From: Caballeronia sp. LZ062
Lineage (GTDB): Bacteria > Pseudomonadota > Gammaproteobacteria > Burkholderiales > Burkholderiaceae
Direction: 5' to 3'
Assembly: GCF_031450785.1 (NCBI RefSeq)
Contig: NZ_JARTWB010000002.1
Location: 558,001 to 622,000 of the forward strand
Length of the DNA: 64,000 nt
This document shows, piece after piece, positions 8,133 to 16,349 of this stretch (position 1 is the stretch's first letter; every line of letters begins with the position of its first letter). A program made the position numbers and the translations under genes. A model generated the notes under the pieces. It saw nothing but the letters and a program-made list of their open reading frames with translations, did not search any database and was not told the origin of the DNA.

Positions 8133-8176
8133 TTGACACGAAAGCGCCGCATCCCTAAAGTCTTGGTCAGACCAAG
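8133..8176 (+). promoter_or_regulatory. lutABC promoter with palindromic GntR operator
   Basis: TTGACA (8133-8138) and TAAAGT (8156-8161) have the ideal 17-base spacing. Directly downstream, covering the expected start of transcription near 8168, is a perfect palindrome CTTGGTC-A-GACCAAG (8162-8176). Its core TGGTCAGACCA fits TNGT-N3-ACNA, the operator pattern described for LldR and related FadR-type regulators. Binding here should block initiation. Confidence 0.75.
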
Positions 8177-8210
8177 CAGACCAACGCGGACGCTCCGCAA
8201 ACCGATCCCC

Positions 8211-8954
8211 ATGAAAGTTGCCCTGTTCGTGCCTTGTTTCATCGATGCCTTTTATCCGCAGATCGGCATCGCCACGCTGGAATTGCTGGAGCGGCTCGGC
8301 CTCGATGTCGACTATCCGCAAGACCAGACGTGCTGCGGACAGCCGATGGCCAATAGCGGCGCGCACGCCGACGCCGCCGGCGCGGAGCGCGTGTTCGCCC
8401 GCAACTTCGCGGACTATGACTATGTGGTCGGGCCGTCGGCGAGTTGTACGCATCACGTGCGCGAGCATTTCACGGCCATCGAGCAGACGAGTGCGGTGCA
8501 GAAGGTGCGCAAAAGCACCTATGAACTGGTCGAATTCCTGCACGACGTTTTGCAGGTGCGCGACTTCCCGTGGGCCGAGTTTCCGCATCGCGTCGGGCTG
8601 CACAACAGTTGCAGCGCGGTCCGGCATCTGCGCGAGACATCGAATTCGGAAGTCGCGGGCACGCCGTTTTCGAAGCCTCGCGCGTTGCTCGAACGCGTGA
8701 AGGGCATCGAGTTCGTCTCGCCCGCGCGGCCGGACGAATGCTGCGGCTTCGGCGGCACGTTCTCCGTCACCGAAGAGGCCGTGTCGGTGCGCATGGGACA
8801 GGACAAGGTGCGCGATCACATCGGCGCGGGCGCGGAGTACATTGTCTCGGGCGACATGTCGTGTCTCATGCATCAGCAGGGCTGCGCGGAGCGCATGAAG
8901 CTCGACGCGAAGTTCATCCACATTGCGCAGGTTCTGAACGGAGCGCGGGCATGA
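8211..8954 (+). CDS. lutA: lactate utilisation protein LutA, Cys-rich (CCG-domain) subunit
   Basis: 247 residues, usual for LutA (YkgE). Two Cys-rich CCG repeats are visible: CFIDAFYPQ with CCGQPMANSG near the N-terminus, and NSCSAVR with CCGFGGTFSV and SCLMH near the C-terminus. These domains bind iron-sulphur clusters or act in electron transfer, as in heterodisulphide reductase. LutA, LutB and LutC together oxidise L-lactate to pyruvate. The ATG at 8211 is chosen because the longer frame would begin inside the promoter. It overlaps lutB by four bases. Confidence 0.93.
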   Translation: MKVALFVPCFIDAFYPQIGIATLELLERLGLDVDYPQDQTCCGQPMANSGAHADAAGAERVFARNFADYDYVVGPSASCTHHVREHFTAIEQTSAVQKVRKSTYELVEFLHDVLQVRDFPWAEFPHRVGLHNSCSAVRHLRETSNSEVAGTPFSKPRALLERVKGIEFVSPARPDECCGFGGTFSVTEEAVSVRMGQDKVRDHIGAGAEYIVSGDMSCLMHQQGCAERMKLDAKFIHIAQVLNGARA

Positions 8955-10342
8955 CGAAGACCGTTCGCATCGATCATGCTAAGGCTGCGGGCGCGTTCCT
9001 GCAGAAGACGGATCACGTGGCGTTCCACGACAAGCGGCTCTGGGACTTGCGTTCGAAGCGCGACGCGCAGGCGCACGGTATTCCCGAGTGGGAAACGCTG
9101 CGCGATCTGGCCTCGGGCATCAAGGAACACACGCTGTCCCATCTCGCCGACTATCTCGCGCAGTTCGCGGATCAGGCGGAGAAGAACGGCGTCGTCGTGC
9201 ATTTCGCGGCGGACGCGGAAGAGCATAACGCGCTCGTCTACCAGCTGATGAGCGAGCGCGGCATGACCACGCTCGTCAAAAGCAAGTCGATGCTCACCGA
9301 CGAATGCTACATGCGCGACTATCTGGAGCCGCGCGGCATCACGGTGATGGAAACCGATCTGGGCGAGCGCATCCAGCAGCTCGATCATCAGGACCCGAGC
9401 CATATGGTCGTGCCGGCCGTCCACAAGCTGCGCGCGGACGTGGCCGAACTGTTCGGCAAGACCATCGGCACCGATCCGAAGAACAGCGACATTCACTATC
9501 TCGCGGAAAGCCAGCGCATGAACACACGGCCGTACTTCGTGCGCGAGAAGACGGCCGGGATGACCGGCTGCAACTTCGCGGTGGCGGAGACGGGCACGGT
9601 CGTCGTCTGCACGAACGAGGGCAACGCGGATCTGTCCGCGAACGTGCCGCCGCTGCATATCGCGTCCATCGGCATCGAGAAGCTGATTCCGAGCATCGCC
9701 GATCTCGGCGTGTTCGTGCGGATGCTTTCGCGCAGCGCGCTCGGCTCGCCGATCACGCAGTACACGTCGCACTTTCGCGCGCCGCGGCCGGGCACGGAGA
9801 TGCACTTCATTCTCGTCGACAACGGCCGCTCCGAGCGGCTCGCACTCGACGATTTCTGGTATTCGCTCAAGTGCATTCGCTGCGGCGCGTGCATGAACAC
9901 GTGTCCGGTGTATCGGCGAAGCGGCGGGCTCTCGTACGGCGGCACGTATTCGGGGCCGATCGGCGCGATCATCAATCCGACTTACGACCTCAAGCGCTAC
10001 AGCAGCCTGCCGTTCGCCTCGACGCTCAACGGCAGTTGCACGAACGTCTGCCCGACGAAGGTCAACATTCACGAGCAGATCTACAAGTGGCGCGCGGTGA
10101 TTGCGGAGCGTCACGAAGTGCCGTTCGTGAAGCAGGAAGTGCTGAAGATGGCGGGGCGTCTGCTCGCGAGCCCGACGCTGTATCGCGCGACGGTGGCGTC
10201 GCTCGGCGGCGCGTTGAAGCGGCTGCCGAACTTCGTGCTGTACAACCCGCTCAACATCTGGGGACGCGGGCGCGACTTGCCCGAAGCGCCCGCCGAGACC
10301 TTCCACGAGTGGTACAAGAAAAATCGGAAGCCCGCCAAATGA
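8951..10342 (+). CDS. lutB: lactate utilisation iron-sulphur protein LutB
   Basis: 463 residues. The N-terminal two thirds is the LUD domain shared with LutC (TGCNFAVAETGTVVVCTNEGN is its conserved centre). The C-terminal part carries two ferredoxin-like motifs, CIRCGACMNTCPVYR from about residue 308 and CTNVCPTKVN, which bind 4Fe-4S clusters and pass electrons from lactate oxidation. The start overlaps the lutA stop (ATGA), and its own stop overlaps the lutC start in the same way, so the three subunits are translationally coupled. Confidence 0.95.
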   Translation: MTKTVRIDHAKAAGAFLQKTDHVAFHDKRLWDLRSKRDAQAHGIPEWETLRDLASGIKEHTLSHLADYLAQFADQAEKNGVVVHFAADAEEHNALVYQLMSERGMTTLVKSKSMLTDECYMRDYLEPRGITVMETDLGERIQQLDHQDPSHMVVPAVHKLRADVAELFGKTIGTDPKNSDIHYLAESQRMNTRPYFVREKTAGMTGCNFAVAETGTVVVCTNEGNADLSANVPPLHIASIGIEKLIPSIADLGVFVRMLSRSALGSPITQYTSHFRAPRPGTEMHFILVDNGRSERLALDDFWYSLKCIRCGACMNTCPVYRRSGGLSYGGTYSGPIGAIINPTYDLKRYSSLPFASTLNGSCTNVCPTKVNIHEQIYKWRAVIAERHEVPFVKQEVLKMAGRLLASPTLYRATVASLGGALKRLPNFVLYNPLNIWGRGRDLPEAPAETFHEWYKKNRKPAK

Positions 10343-10920
10343 CGACCCGTGATGCCTTTCTCGCGAAAATTCGCGCCGCGCAGCCCGCAGCGCGTCCGCG
10401 TCCCGAATTGCCGATTTTCCCGTCGCCCGAAGGCGATCTGCAGACGCGCTTCATCGCCGCGCTGACGGCGATGGGCGGCACAACGGCGCACGCGCATAGC
10501 CTCGACGAAGTGAAGGAGATGATCGCCGCGCGTTTCGGCGCGGATGCGGTGGTGGCCTCCGCCGTGCCGGGTATCGAAGGCACGCGCGTGCTCTCGCCGG
10601 AAACGTCGCCCGCGTCGCTACAGGATGTCGATGTGGGCGTCGTGCGCGGGCGCTTCGGCGTCGCGGAGACGGGGTCCGTGTGGTTCAGCGAAGACGAGTA
10701 CGTCGTCAATTCGATCGGCTATCTCGTGCAGCATCTCGTCGTGCTGCTCGATCCGGCGGAGCTTGTCGACGGCTTGCAGCAGGTGTACCGACGGCCCGAC
10801 TTCCAGTCGGCGCGCTACGCCGTGCTGGTGACGGGTCCGTCCGCGACGGCGGATATCGAAGGCGTGCTGATTCGCGGCGCGCAGGGCGTGCGCTCGCTGA
10901 CCGTCGTGTGGATTCAGTAG
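10339..10920 (+). CDS. lutC: lactate utilisation protein LutC
   Basis: 193 residues with a single LUD domain: GVVRGRFGVAETGSVWFSE and the C-terminal TGPSATADIEGVLIRGAQG are typical. It is the third subunit of the LutABC lactate-oxidising complex. It starts on the lutB stop (ATGA). Its 3' end overlaps the convergent lpxO gene by seven bases, and I see no intrinsic terminator between the two. A second LUD-domain gene at 14254 is a distant paralogue outside the operon. Confidence 0.93.
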   Translation: MTTRDAFLAKIRAAQPAARPRPELPIFPSPEGDLQTRFIAALTAMGGTTAHAHSLDEVKEMIAARFGADAVVASAVPGIEGTRVLSPETSPASLQDVDVGVVRGRFGVAETGSVWFSEDEYVVNSIGYLVQHLVVLLDPAELVDGLQQVYRRPDFQSARYAVLVTGPSATADIEGVLIRGAQGVRSLTVVWIQ

Positions 10921-11816
10921 CGCCAGAAGATTGCCACCGCGATGCCGCCGAACAGCAGCCACTTCACGATGTAATACACGGTCCGGTTCCACGCCTTGAG
11001 CCGCTTGCCGACGAGCCGAACCGAATACAGATACTTGAACGCGCGATTCAATCCGCCGGTGCGGTCGCCGGTTTCGTTCGGCGAGGCCGCCGCGCGCATC
11101 AGAAAGCCGCCGACCGCGTTGTTCACTGCCTGCGCCCAGCGGTATTTCATCGGCCGCTCGATATCGCAGAACAAAATGATGCGCTCTTTGTCCGTCGTGT
11201 TCTCGGCCCAGTGCAGATAGGTTTCGTCGAAGACGACTTCCTCGCCGTCGCGCCACGAGTACCGCTCGCCATCCACGACGATCGCGCAGCCGTCGTCGTT
11301 CGGCGTCACGAGCCCGAGGTGATAGCGCAGCGACCCGGCGTACGGATCGCGATGCAGCGTGAGCGTGCCGCCGGGCGGCAGCATGGCAAACATCGCGGCT
11401 TTCACGCTCGGGATGTTTTGAAGGATCGAGAGCGTCTTCGGGCATACGGCGACCGCCGACGGATGCGGCCGGTCGTACCACTTTAGATAGAAGCGCCGCC
11501 AGCCGCGCCGGAAGAACGAGTTGAAGCCGATGTCGTTGTACGCGCCAGCCGCCTGGATTTTGCTCGCCTCATGCAGCGCGAGCGCTTCGGCGCGAATCGT
11601 CTGCCAGTGCGCCTTGATCGGCGCGAGATCCGGAAAAAGCGACGGCTGAAGGTACGGCGTGGAAGGCACGCGCGAAAAGAGATAGACGAAGCCGTTCACG
11701 GGCGACATGAACGTCGAGTGGTCGGAAAGCTGCCGGAAAAAACCGTGGCGAACCTTGCCCCGCCAGTGCGTGTATGCAGCACACGCAATAAAGATCACGA
11801 GAACTAGCCAGCGCAT
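10914..11816 (-). CDS. lpxO: LpxO-like aspartyl/asparaginyl beta-hydroxylase (lipid A hydroxylase)
   Basis: 300 residues from MRWLVLVIFIACA, a membrane anchor; the frame could start 21 codons earlier, but that stretch covers the promoter. The Fe(II)/2-oxoglutarate dioxygenase core has the iron-binding HRD (TLTLHRDPYAGSLRYHLG) and the second His in ETYLHWAENTT, with an Arg further on (KERIILFCD) for 2-oxoglutarate. A C-terminal hydrophobic segment (YYIVKWLLFGGIAVAIFW) is a second membrane anchor. LpxO hydroxylates the secondary acyl chain of lipid A at the inner membrane. The lipid A substrate is inferred from family and anchors. Confidence 0.85.
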   Translation of the reverse strand: MRWLVLVIFIACAAYTHWRGKVRHGFFRQLSDHSTFMSPVNGFVYLFSRVPSTPYLQPSLFPDLAPIKAHWQTIRAEALALHEASKIQAAGAYNDIGFNSFFRRGWRRFYLKWYDRPHPSAVAVCPKTLSILQNIPSVKAAMFAMLPPGGTLTLHRDPYAGSLRYHLGLVTPNDDGCAIVVDGERYSWRDGEEVVFDETYLHWAENTTDKERIILFCDIERPMKYRWAQAVNNAVGGFLMRAAASPNETGDRTGGLNRAFKYLYSVRLVGKRLKAWNRTVYYIVKWLLFGGIAVAIFWRY

Positions 11817-11851
11817 GTGCGGTTGCCCCTTCGCGTCGCCGTCGATAGTTG

Positions 11852-11876
11852 TGTCACAAGAAGTGACAAAATTATA
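11852..11876 (-). promoter_or_regulatory. putative lpxO promoter -10 element with inverted repeat
   Basis: On the minus strand a perfect TATAAT lies at 11876-11871. Just downstream, over the expected transcription start, is the inverted repeat TGTCAC-N5-GTGACA (11852-11868). I find no good -35 match, so an activator or an alternative arrangement is possible. The repeat may be an operator for lpxO. Confidence 0.45.
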
Positions 11877-11938
11877 CAAACGGAAACGGAGTGTCTGCTT
11901 AAACCACCCGATGCAACGCCGACGGACGTTCAGAAAGC

Positions 11939-11968
11939 AAAAAGCCCAGTCACGTGACTGGGCTTTTT
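11939..11968. terminator. bidirectional intrinsic terminator after tRNA-Asn
   Basis: A perfect 30-base palindrome: AAAAAGCCCAGTCAC and its reverse complement, giving a strong GC stem flanked by A5 and T5 on either strand. It ends the minus-strand tRNA-Asn transcript. Confidence 0.88.
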
Positions 11969-11980
11969 GCTTGGAGCTTT

Positions 11981-12056
11981 TGGCTCCCCGACCTGGGCTC
12001 GAACCAGGGACCTACGGATTAACAGTCCGGCGCTCTACCGACTGAGCTATCGGGGA
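11981..12056 (-). tRNA. tRNA-Asn (GTT), copy 2
   Basis: 76 bases including an encoded CCA. The minus strand reads TCCCCGATAGCTCAGTCGG at the 5' end, anticodon loop CTGTTAA giving GTT, T-loop GGTTCGAGCC, and an acceptor stem closed by CGGGGAG before CCA. It is identical to the copy 140 bases upstream in transcription order and ends in a strong terminator. Confidence 0.96.
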
Positions 12057-12080
12057 ACATCTACAACGGTGATACTGAAT

Positions 12081-12108
12081 AAAAAGCCCAGTGAATTGAC
12101 TGGGCTTT
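12081..12108 (-). terminator. hairpin between the two tRNA-Asn copies
   Basis: AAAGCCCAGT (12083-12092) and ACTGGGCTTT (12099-12108) with loop GAATTG; on the minus strand the stem continues into TTTTTATTC. It has the same 10-bp stem as the terminator at 11939-11968, which points to duplication of a tRNA-plus-terminator unit. Confidence 0.75.
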
Positions 12109-12120
12109 GCTGAATTTTTT

Positions 12121-12196
12121 TGGCTCCCCGACCTGGGCTCGAACCAGGGACCTACGGATTAACAGTCCGGCGCTCTACCGACTGAGCTATCGGGGA
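12121..12196 (-). tRNA. tRNA-Asn (GTT), copy 1
   Basis: 76 bases with encoded CCA; same sequence as the copy at 11981-12056, anticodon GTT. It is closest to a near-ideal promoter at 12219-12247 on the minus strand. Confidence 0.96.
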
Positions 12197-12218
12197 ACAT
12201 CTACAGCAGAGAAGCGGA

Positions 12219-12247
12219 ATTATAGGGAGCGTCTCTTACCCTGTCAA
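12219..12247 (-). promoter_or_regulatory. consensus sigma70 promoter for tRNA-Asn
   Basis: On the minus strand TTGACA (12247-12242) and TATAAT (12224-12219), both perfect, are 17 bases apart. Transcription would start about 15 bases before the first tRNA-Asn. A full-consensus promoter suits a highly expressed stable RNA. Confidence 0.88.
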
Positions 12248-12341
12248 CGCCGATTCTTCACTCGAAACACCTTTTTGCACCGGCGCGAACTCGTCCTAGC
12301 ACTGACCGCAGAAGCCGACCGCAGAAGGACGCCCGTTCGCC

Positions 12342-12665
12342 TCAACGCTCCAGCAGGTTCAGTTTGTCCTTCACGTCCTTGAATTCGTCGGCTTCGGGCA
12401 GCGGCGCTTTCGTCTTCGTGATGCTCGGCCAGTTGCGCGCGAGGTCCGCGTTCAGTTCGATGAACTGCTGCTGGTCGCCGGGCACGTCTTCTTCGGCGTA
12501 TATGGCATTCACAGGGCACTCGGCCACGCACACGGCGCAGTCGATGCACTCGTCCGGATCGATCGCGAGAAAGTTGGGACCTTCACGGAAGCAATCCACC
12601 GGGCACACATCCACACAGTCGGTGTAGCGGCACTTGATGCAGCTTTCGGTCACAACGTGAGTCAT
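12342..12665 (-). CDS. fdxA: ferredoxin FdxA (7Fe-8S type)
   Basis: 107 residues, normal for FdxA. The N-terminal [18 protein letters not shown] has the spacing for a 3Fe-4S plus 4Fe-4S pair, and [17 protein letters not shown] completes the second cluster. It is an electron carrier in the cytoplasm. The C-terminal 50 residues ([16 protein letters not shown], ending KLNLLER) are the usual extension of this ferredoxin type. It is transcribed toward the tRNA-Asn genes and away from pncB. Confidence 0.95.
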   Translation of the reverse strand: MTHVVTESCIKCRYTDCVDVCPVDCFREGPNFLAIDPDECIDCAVCVAECPVNAIYAEEDVPGDQQQFIELNADLARNWPSITKTKAPLPEADEFKDVKDKLNLLER

Positions 12666-12940
12666 TCAGGCTCCTGCATGCGCAATTCGTGGAGGCGGCG
12701 TCCGGCAGGCTATGTGGCCCAGGGCGAGTTCGCGCGCCGAAACGCGTATTGTAGCGTAACGGTCAAAACGGGCGCGAGCGCCGCGGGACGTGCCTTATAT
12801 CGTTTTGCAATGTATGTATGCGCGGTTGCCAAAAAGGGTCGGCAAGCGTCTTGCCGGCGCGCGCATTCGGGTAACATGGACCAAAGGCACGCCGCAGCAA
12901 GACGGCGCGCGGTCTCATCGCTCGATGTTCCAGTCAAACC

Positions 12941-14131
12941 ATGATCATCAATTCGCTGCTCGACACCGACCTCTACAAGTTCACGATGATGCAGGTCGTG
13001 CTGCATCACTTCCCGGCTGCGCACGTGGAATATCGGTTCCGCTGCCGCACGCCGAATGTCGATCTCGTGCCGTACATCGACGAGATTCGCGACGAAGTGC
13101 GCCAACTGTGCAATCTGCGCTTCCGTGAAGAAGAGCTCGACTATCTGCGGCGCATGCGCTTCATGAAGAGCGATTTCATCGACTTCCTCGCGCTCTTTCA
13201 TCTCAACGAGAAGTCCATTCAGATCTCGCCGTCGCCGAAGAACAACGGCGAAATCGACATTCTGATCGAAGGTCCGTGGCTGCATACGATTCTCTTCGAG
13301 ATTCCGGTGCTCGCCATCGTCAACGAAGTCTACTTCCGCAACACGCAGCGCCAGCCGGAGTACGAAACCGGGCGCGAGCGCCTGCGCGACAAGATCAAGC
13401 TGCTCGCCACGCCGCCCGAGTATTCCGACTGCAAGATCGCCGATTACGGCACGCGCCGCCGTTTTTCGAAGCAGTGGCATGAGGAAGTGGTGCTGACGCT
13501 CAAGGAGCGGCTCGGCGAACAGTTCGCGGGCACGAGCAACGTGTTCTACGCGATGAAGCACGGCCTGCGTCCGCTCGGCACGATGGCGCACGAATACTTG
13601 CAGGCGTGTCAGGCGTTGGGACCCCGCCTGCGCGATTCGCAGATCTTCGGCTTCGAAATGTGGGCGAAGGAATATCGCGGCGACCTCGGTATCGCGCTGT
13701 CGGACGTGTACGGCATGAAGGCGTTCCTGCGCGACTTCGACATGTACTTCTGCAAGCTCTTCGACGGCGCGCGCCACGATTCGGGCGATCCGTTCGACTG
13801 GGGCGAGCGTCTCATCAAGCATTACGAAGAAAACCGCTGCGACCCGCGCACGAAGGTGCTCGTCTTCTCGGACGCGCTCGATATTCCCAAAGTGCTGCAA
13901 CTCTACGAGCGTTTCCGTGGCCGCTGTCAGCTCGCGTTCGGCGTCGGCACGAATCTCACGAACGATCTCGGCTATCAGCCGCTGCAGATCGTCATCAAGA
14001 TGGTCCGCTGCAACGGCCAGCCGGTGGCGAAGCTCTCCGATTCGCCGGGCAAGAACATGTGCGACGACAAAGCGTATCTCGCCTATCTGCGGCAGGTGTT
14101 CGGCATCGAGCAGCCGGTCGAGGAAAGCTGA
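12941..14131 (+). CDS. pncB: nicotinate phosphoribosyltransferase
   Basis: 396 residues, standard for proteobacterial PncB. It makes nicotinate mononucleotide from nicotinate and PRPP with ATP, in NAD salvage. Conserved features include the N-terminal [24 protein letters not shown]-type strand YRFRCRT, the phosphorylated-His region [12 protein letters not shown], and C-terminal [15 protein letters not shown] [20 protein letters not shown]. The ATG at 12941 gives the conserved [13 protein letters not shown] start; the ribosome binding site is weak. Confidence 0.96.
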   Translation: MIINSLLDTDLYKFTMMQVVLHHFPAAHVEYRFRCRTPNVDLVPYIDEIRDEVRQLCNLRFREEELDYLRRMRFMKSDFIDFLALFHLNEKSIQISPSPKNNGEIDILIEGPWLHTILFEIPVLAIVNEVYFRNTQRQPEYETGRERLRDKIKLLATPPEYSDCKIADYGTRRRFSKQWHEEVVLTLKERLGEQFAGTSNVFYAMKHGLRPLGTMAHEYLQACQALGPRLRDSQIFGFEMWAKEYRGDLGIALSDVYGMKAFLRDFDMYFCKLFDGARHDSGDPFDWGERLIKHYEENRCDPRTKVLVFSDALDIPKVLQLYERFRGRCQLAFGVGTNLTNDLGYQPLQIVIKMVRCNGQPVAKLSDSPGKNMCDDKAYLAYLRQVFGIEQPVEES

Positions 14132-14253
14132 CACCGCGCGCGGCCTATGCCGTTCGGGCGAGGTCCGCGCGCGCGGACCGGTCGATATAATCGGCTTCGC
14201 GTGGCGGTTGCATGGCCGCGACGTTCCCACGCTTCAATCACGAGGACGGCACC

Positions 14254-14925
14254 ATGGACACATCGGCCGCGCGCCGCAACATTCTCGCGCGCATTCGCAG
14301 CGCGCAGGGCAGGCAAGGCGCGCCGACCGACGCCGAGCGTGCCGCCGCCGAAGAGTATCTCGCGCGTCATCCCGCTGGGCCGCGTCCGCCGCTTCCGGTC
14401 ACGCGCGACGAACTGATCGCGCGCTTTCGTCTCGAGGCCGAGCGTCTTTCGACGAGCGTCGCCGAAGTCGAGACGCTGGCCGATGCCCCGGCCGAAGCCG
14501 CACGCTATCTGGACACACTGCAGCTTTCGCGCGAGGTCGTCGCGTGGCCCGCGCTCGCTGATTTGCCGTGGCGCGAAGCGGGCATCGCGGCGTCGCTGCG
14601 CAAGCCGGTGGATGCGGACCTCGTCGGGATCACCGGCTGCTTTTGCGCGGCTGCGGAGACCGGCTCCATCGTGCTCCTGTCAGGGCCCGAGACGCCCGCG
14701 TCGGGCGCGCTTCTGCCGCAGACGCATATTGCCATCGTACCGGCGTCGCGCATCGTGGCCGCGCATGAAGACGCGTTCGCGCTGATGCGTGCCGAGCGGG
14801 GCGAGCTGCCGCGTGCCGTCAACTTCATTTCCGGGCCGTCCCGCACCGGCGATATCGAGCAGACCATCGTGCTCGGCGCGCACGGCCCGTATCGCGTCCA
14901 TGCGATCATCGTGCGGGGAGCGTAA
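14254..14925 (+). CDS. stand-alone LUD-domain (LutC/YkgG-like) protein
   Basis: 223 residues from ATG 14254, which has GAGGA at 14242-14246. The C-terminal half is a LUD domain: VGITGCFCAAAETGSIVLLSG and NFISGPSRTGDIEQTIVLGAHG are the conserved blocks. The N-terminal half (MDTSAARRNILARIR, then EEYLARHPAGPRPPLP) matches the layout of LutC proteins. Unlike lutC at 10339 it has no lutA or lutB partner; it lies between pncB and an ion antiporter, 5 bases before the latter. A role in organic-acid oxidation is possible but unsupported by its neighbours. Confidence 0.85.
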   Translation: MDTSAARRNILARIRSAQGRQGAPTDAERAAAEEYLARHPAGPRPPLPVTRDELIARFRLEAERLSTSVAEVETLADAPAEAARYLDTLQLSREVVAWPALADLPWREAGIAASLRKPVDADLVGITGCFCAAAETGSIVLLSGPETPASGALLPQTHIAIVPASRIVAAHEDAFALMRAERGELPRAVNFISGPSRTGDIEQTIVLGAHGPYRVHAIIVRGA

Positions 14926-14930
14926 GGACA

Positions 14931-16340
14931 GTGCCGCGTTTCGTTTGGGGTTTTCTGCTATCGCTCTGCGCGATGTCCGATGCTTCGGCCGCCGCACTCG
15001 ACGGCGCTTCCTTGTCTGCGACATGGTGCATTCCGTTCATCGGCATACTGCTGTCCATTGCGGTGTTTCCACTCGTCGCAAGCAAGCTGTGGCATTCCCA
15101 TTTCGGCAAGATAGCGGCGGCGTGGGCGCTGGCGTTCCTCGTGCCGTTCGCGTTTGCGTACGGCATCGGCACGGCGTTCGGCGTGCTCGTCCACGCGATG
15201 CTCGAAGAGTACGTGCCGTTCATCATTCTGCTTGCCGCACTCTATACGGTGGCGGGCGGCATCTGCGTGCAAGGCAATCTGCACGGCTCGCCGCGCGTCA
15301 ACACAGCGCTGATTGCCCTCGGCACGGTGCTCGCGAGCATCATGGGGACGACGGGCGCGGCCATGCTGCTGATCCGCCCGCTCCTGCGTGCCAACGACAA
15401 TCGCAAGCATGTCGTGCACGTCGTGGTGTTCTTCATTTTTCTCGTGGCGAATGCGGGCGGCTCGCTCTCACCGCTCGGCGATCCACCGCTCTTTCTCGGT
15501 TTCCTGAACGGCGTCGGTTTCTTCTGGACGACGCTGCATCTCGCGCCGCCGATGCTTTTCATCTGCGGCGTGCTGCTCGTGCTGTTCTACGCGCTCGACA
15601 GCTATTACTGGCGCAGCAGGGAAGAAGCGCGAAAGCCGTTTCTCGATCCGACGCCGGACACGCCGAGGCTCGGCATCGACGGCAAGATCAATCTCGTGCT
15701 GATGGCGGTCATCGTTGCGCTCGTGTTGATGAGCGGCTTATGGAAGCCGGGCGTCGAATTCAACGTGTTCGGCACGCCTGTCGAATTGCAGAACGTTCTT
15801 CGGGACGCCGCACTCGTCGTCGTGCTGTTGGCTTCGCTCGCGCTGACGCCCGAGCGCGCCCGCGCAGGCAATGCGTTCGACTGGGCGCCTATCGTGGAAG
15901 TCGCCAAGCTCTTCGCGGCCATCTTCGTGACCATCGCGCCGGTCATCATGATCCTGCGCGCGGGCGAGGCGGGCGCGTTCGACGCGATCGTGCGCGCGGT
16001 GTCGGACGCCAACGGCAGGCCGATCGACATCGCCTACTTCTGGACGACGGGCCTGCTGTCGTCCTTCCTCGACAACGCGCCGACCTATCTTGTGTTCTTC
16101 AACCTCGCGGGCGGCGACGCAGAGACGCTCATGACCACGGGCGCCACGACGCTCGCGGCGATCTCGGCCGGCGCAGTGTTCATGGGCGCGAACTCGTATA
16201 TCGGCAATGCGCCGAATTTCATGGTGAAGGCCATCGCGGAATCGCGCGGCGTGCGCATGCCGGGTTTCTTCGGCTATCTCGGCTGGTCCTGCCTCGTGCT
16301 GTTGCCGCTTTTCGCCGTCACCGGCTGGCTATTTTTCTAG
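14931..16340 (+). CDS. sodium:proton antiporter family membrane protein (ion transporter superfamily)
   Basis: 469 residues from a GTG with AAGGA four bases upstream. About 11 hydrophobic segments are visible. Two inverted halves carry matching motifs: NAGGSLSPLGDPPLFLGFLNG in the first and LDNAPTYLVFFNLAGG plus GANSYIGNAPNFMVKA in the second. These match antiporters of the ion transporter superfamily (NhaD/CitM/ArsB relatives). It probably exchanges sodium or an organic anion for protons at the inner membrane; the exact substrate cannot be read from sequence. It follows the LUD gene by 5 bases and precedes a 2-hydroxyacid dehydrogenase by 9, so these three likely form an operon. Confidence 0.85.
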   Translation: MPRFVWGFLLSLCAMSDASAAALDGASLSATWCIPFIGILLSIAVFPLVASKLWHSHFGKIAAAWALAFLVPFAFAYGIGTAFGVLVHAMLEEYVPFIILLAALYTVAGGICVQGNLHGSPRVNTALIALGTVLASIMGTTGAAMLLIRPLLRANDNRKHVVHVVVFFIFLVANAGGSLSPLGDPPLFLGFLNGVGFFWTTLHLAPPMLFICGVLLVLFYALDSYYWRSREEARKPFLDPTPDTPRLGIDGKINLVLMAVIVALVLMSGLWKPGVEFNVFGTPVELQNVLRDAALVVVLLASLALTPERARAGNAFDWAPIVEVAKLFAAIFVTIAPVIMILRAGEAGAFDAIVRAVSDANGRPIDIAYFWTTGLLSSFLDNAPTYLVFFNLAGGDAETLMTTGATTLAAISAGAVFMGANSYIGNAPNFMVKAIAESRGVRMPGFFGYLGWSCLVLLPLFAVTGWLFF

Positions 16341-16349
16341 GAGCATGCG

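Noticed and set aside
11981..12196. tRNA genes as phage or island attachment sites
   Set aside because: No integrase, no partial tRNA repeat and no foreign-looking genes nearby.
14089..14253. A further gene between pncB and the LUD gene
   Set aside because: Frames here have no start with a ribosome binding site and no recognisable motif.
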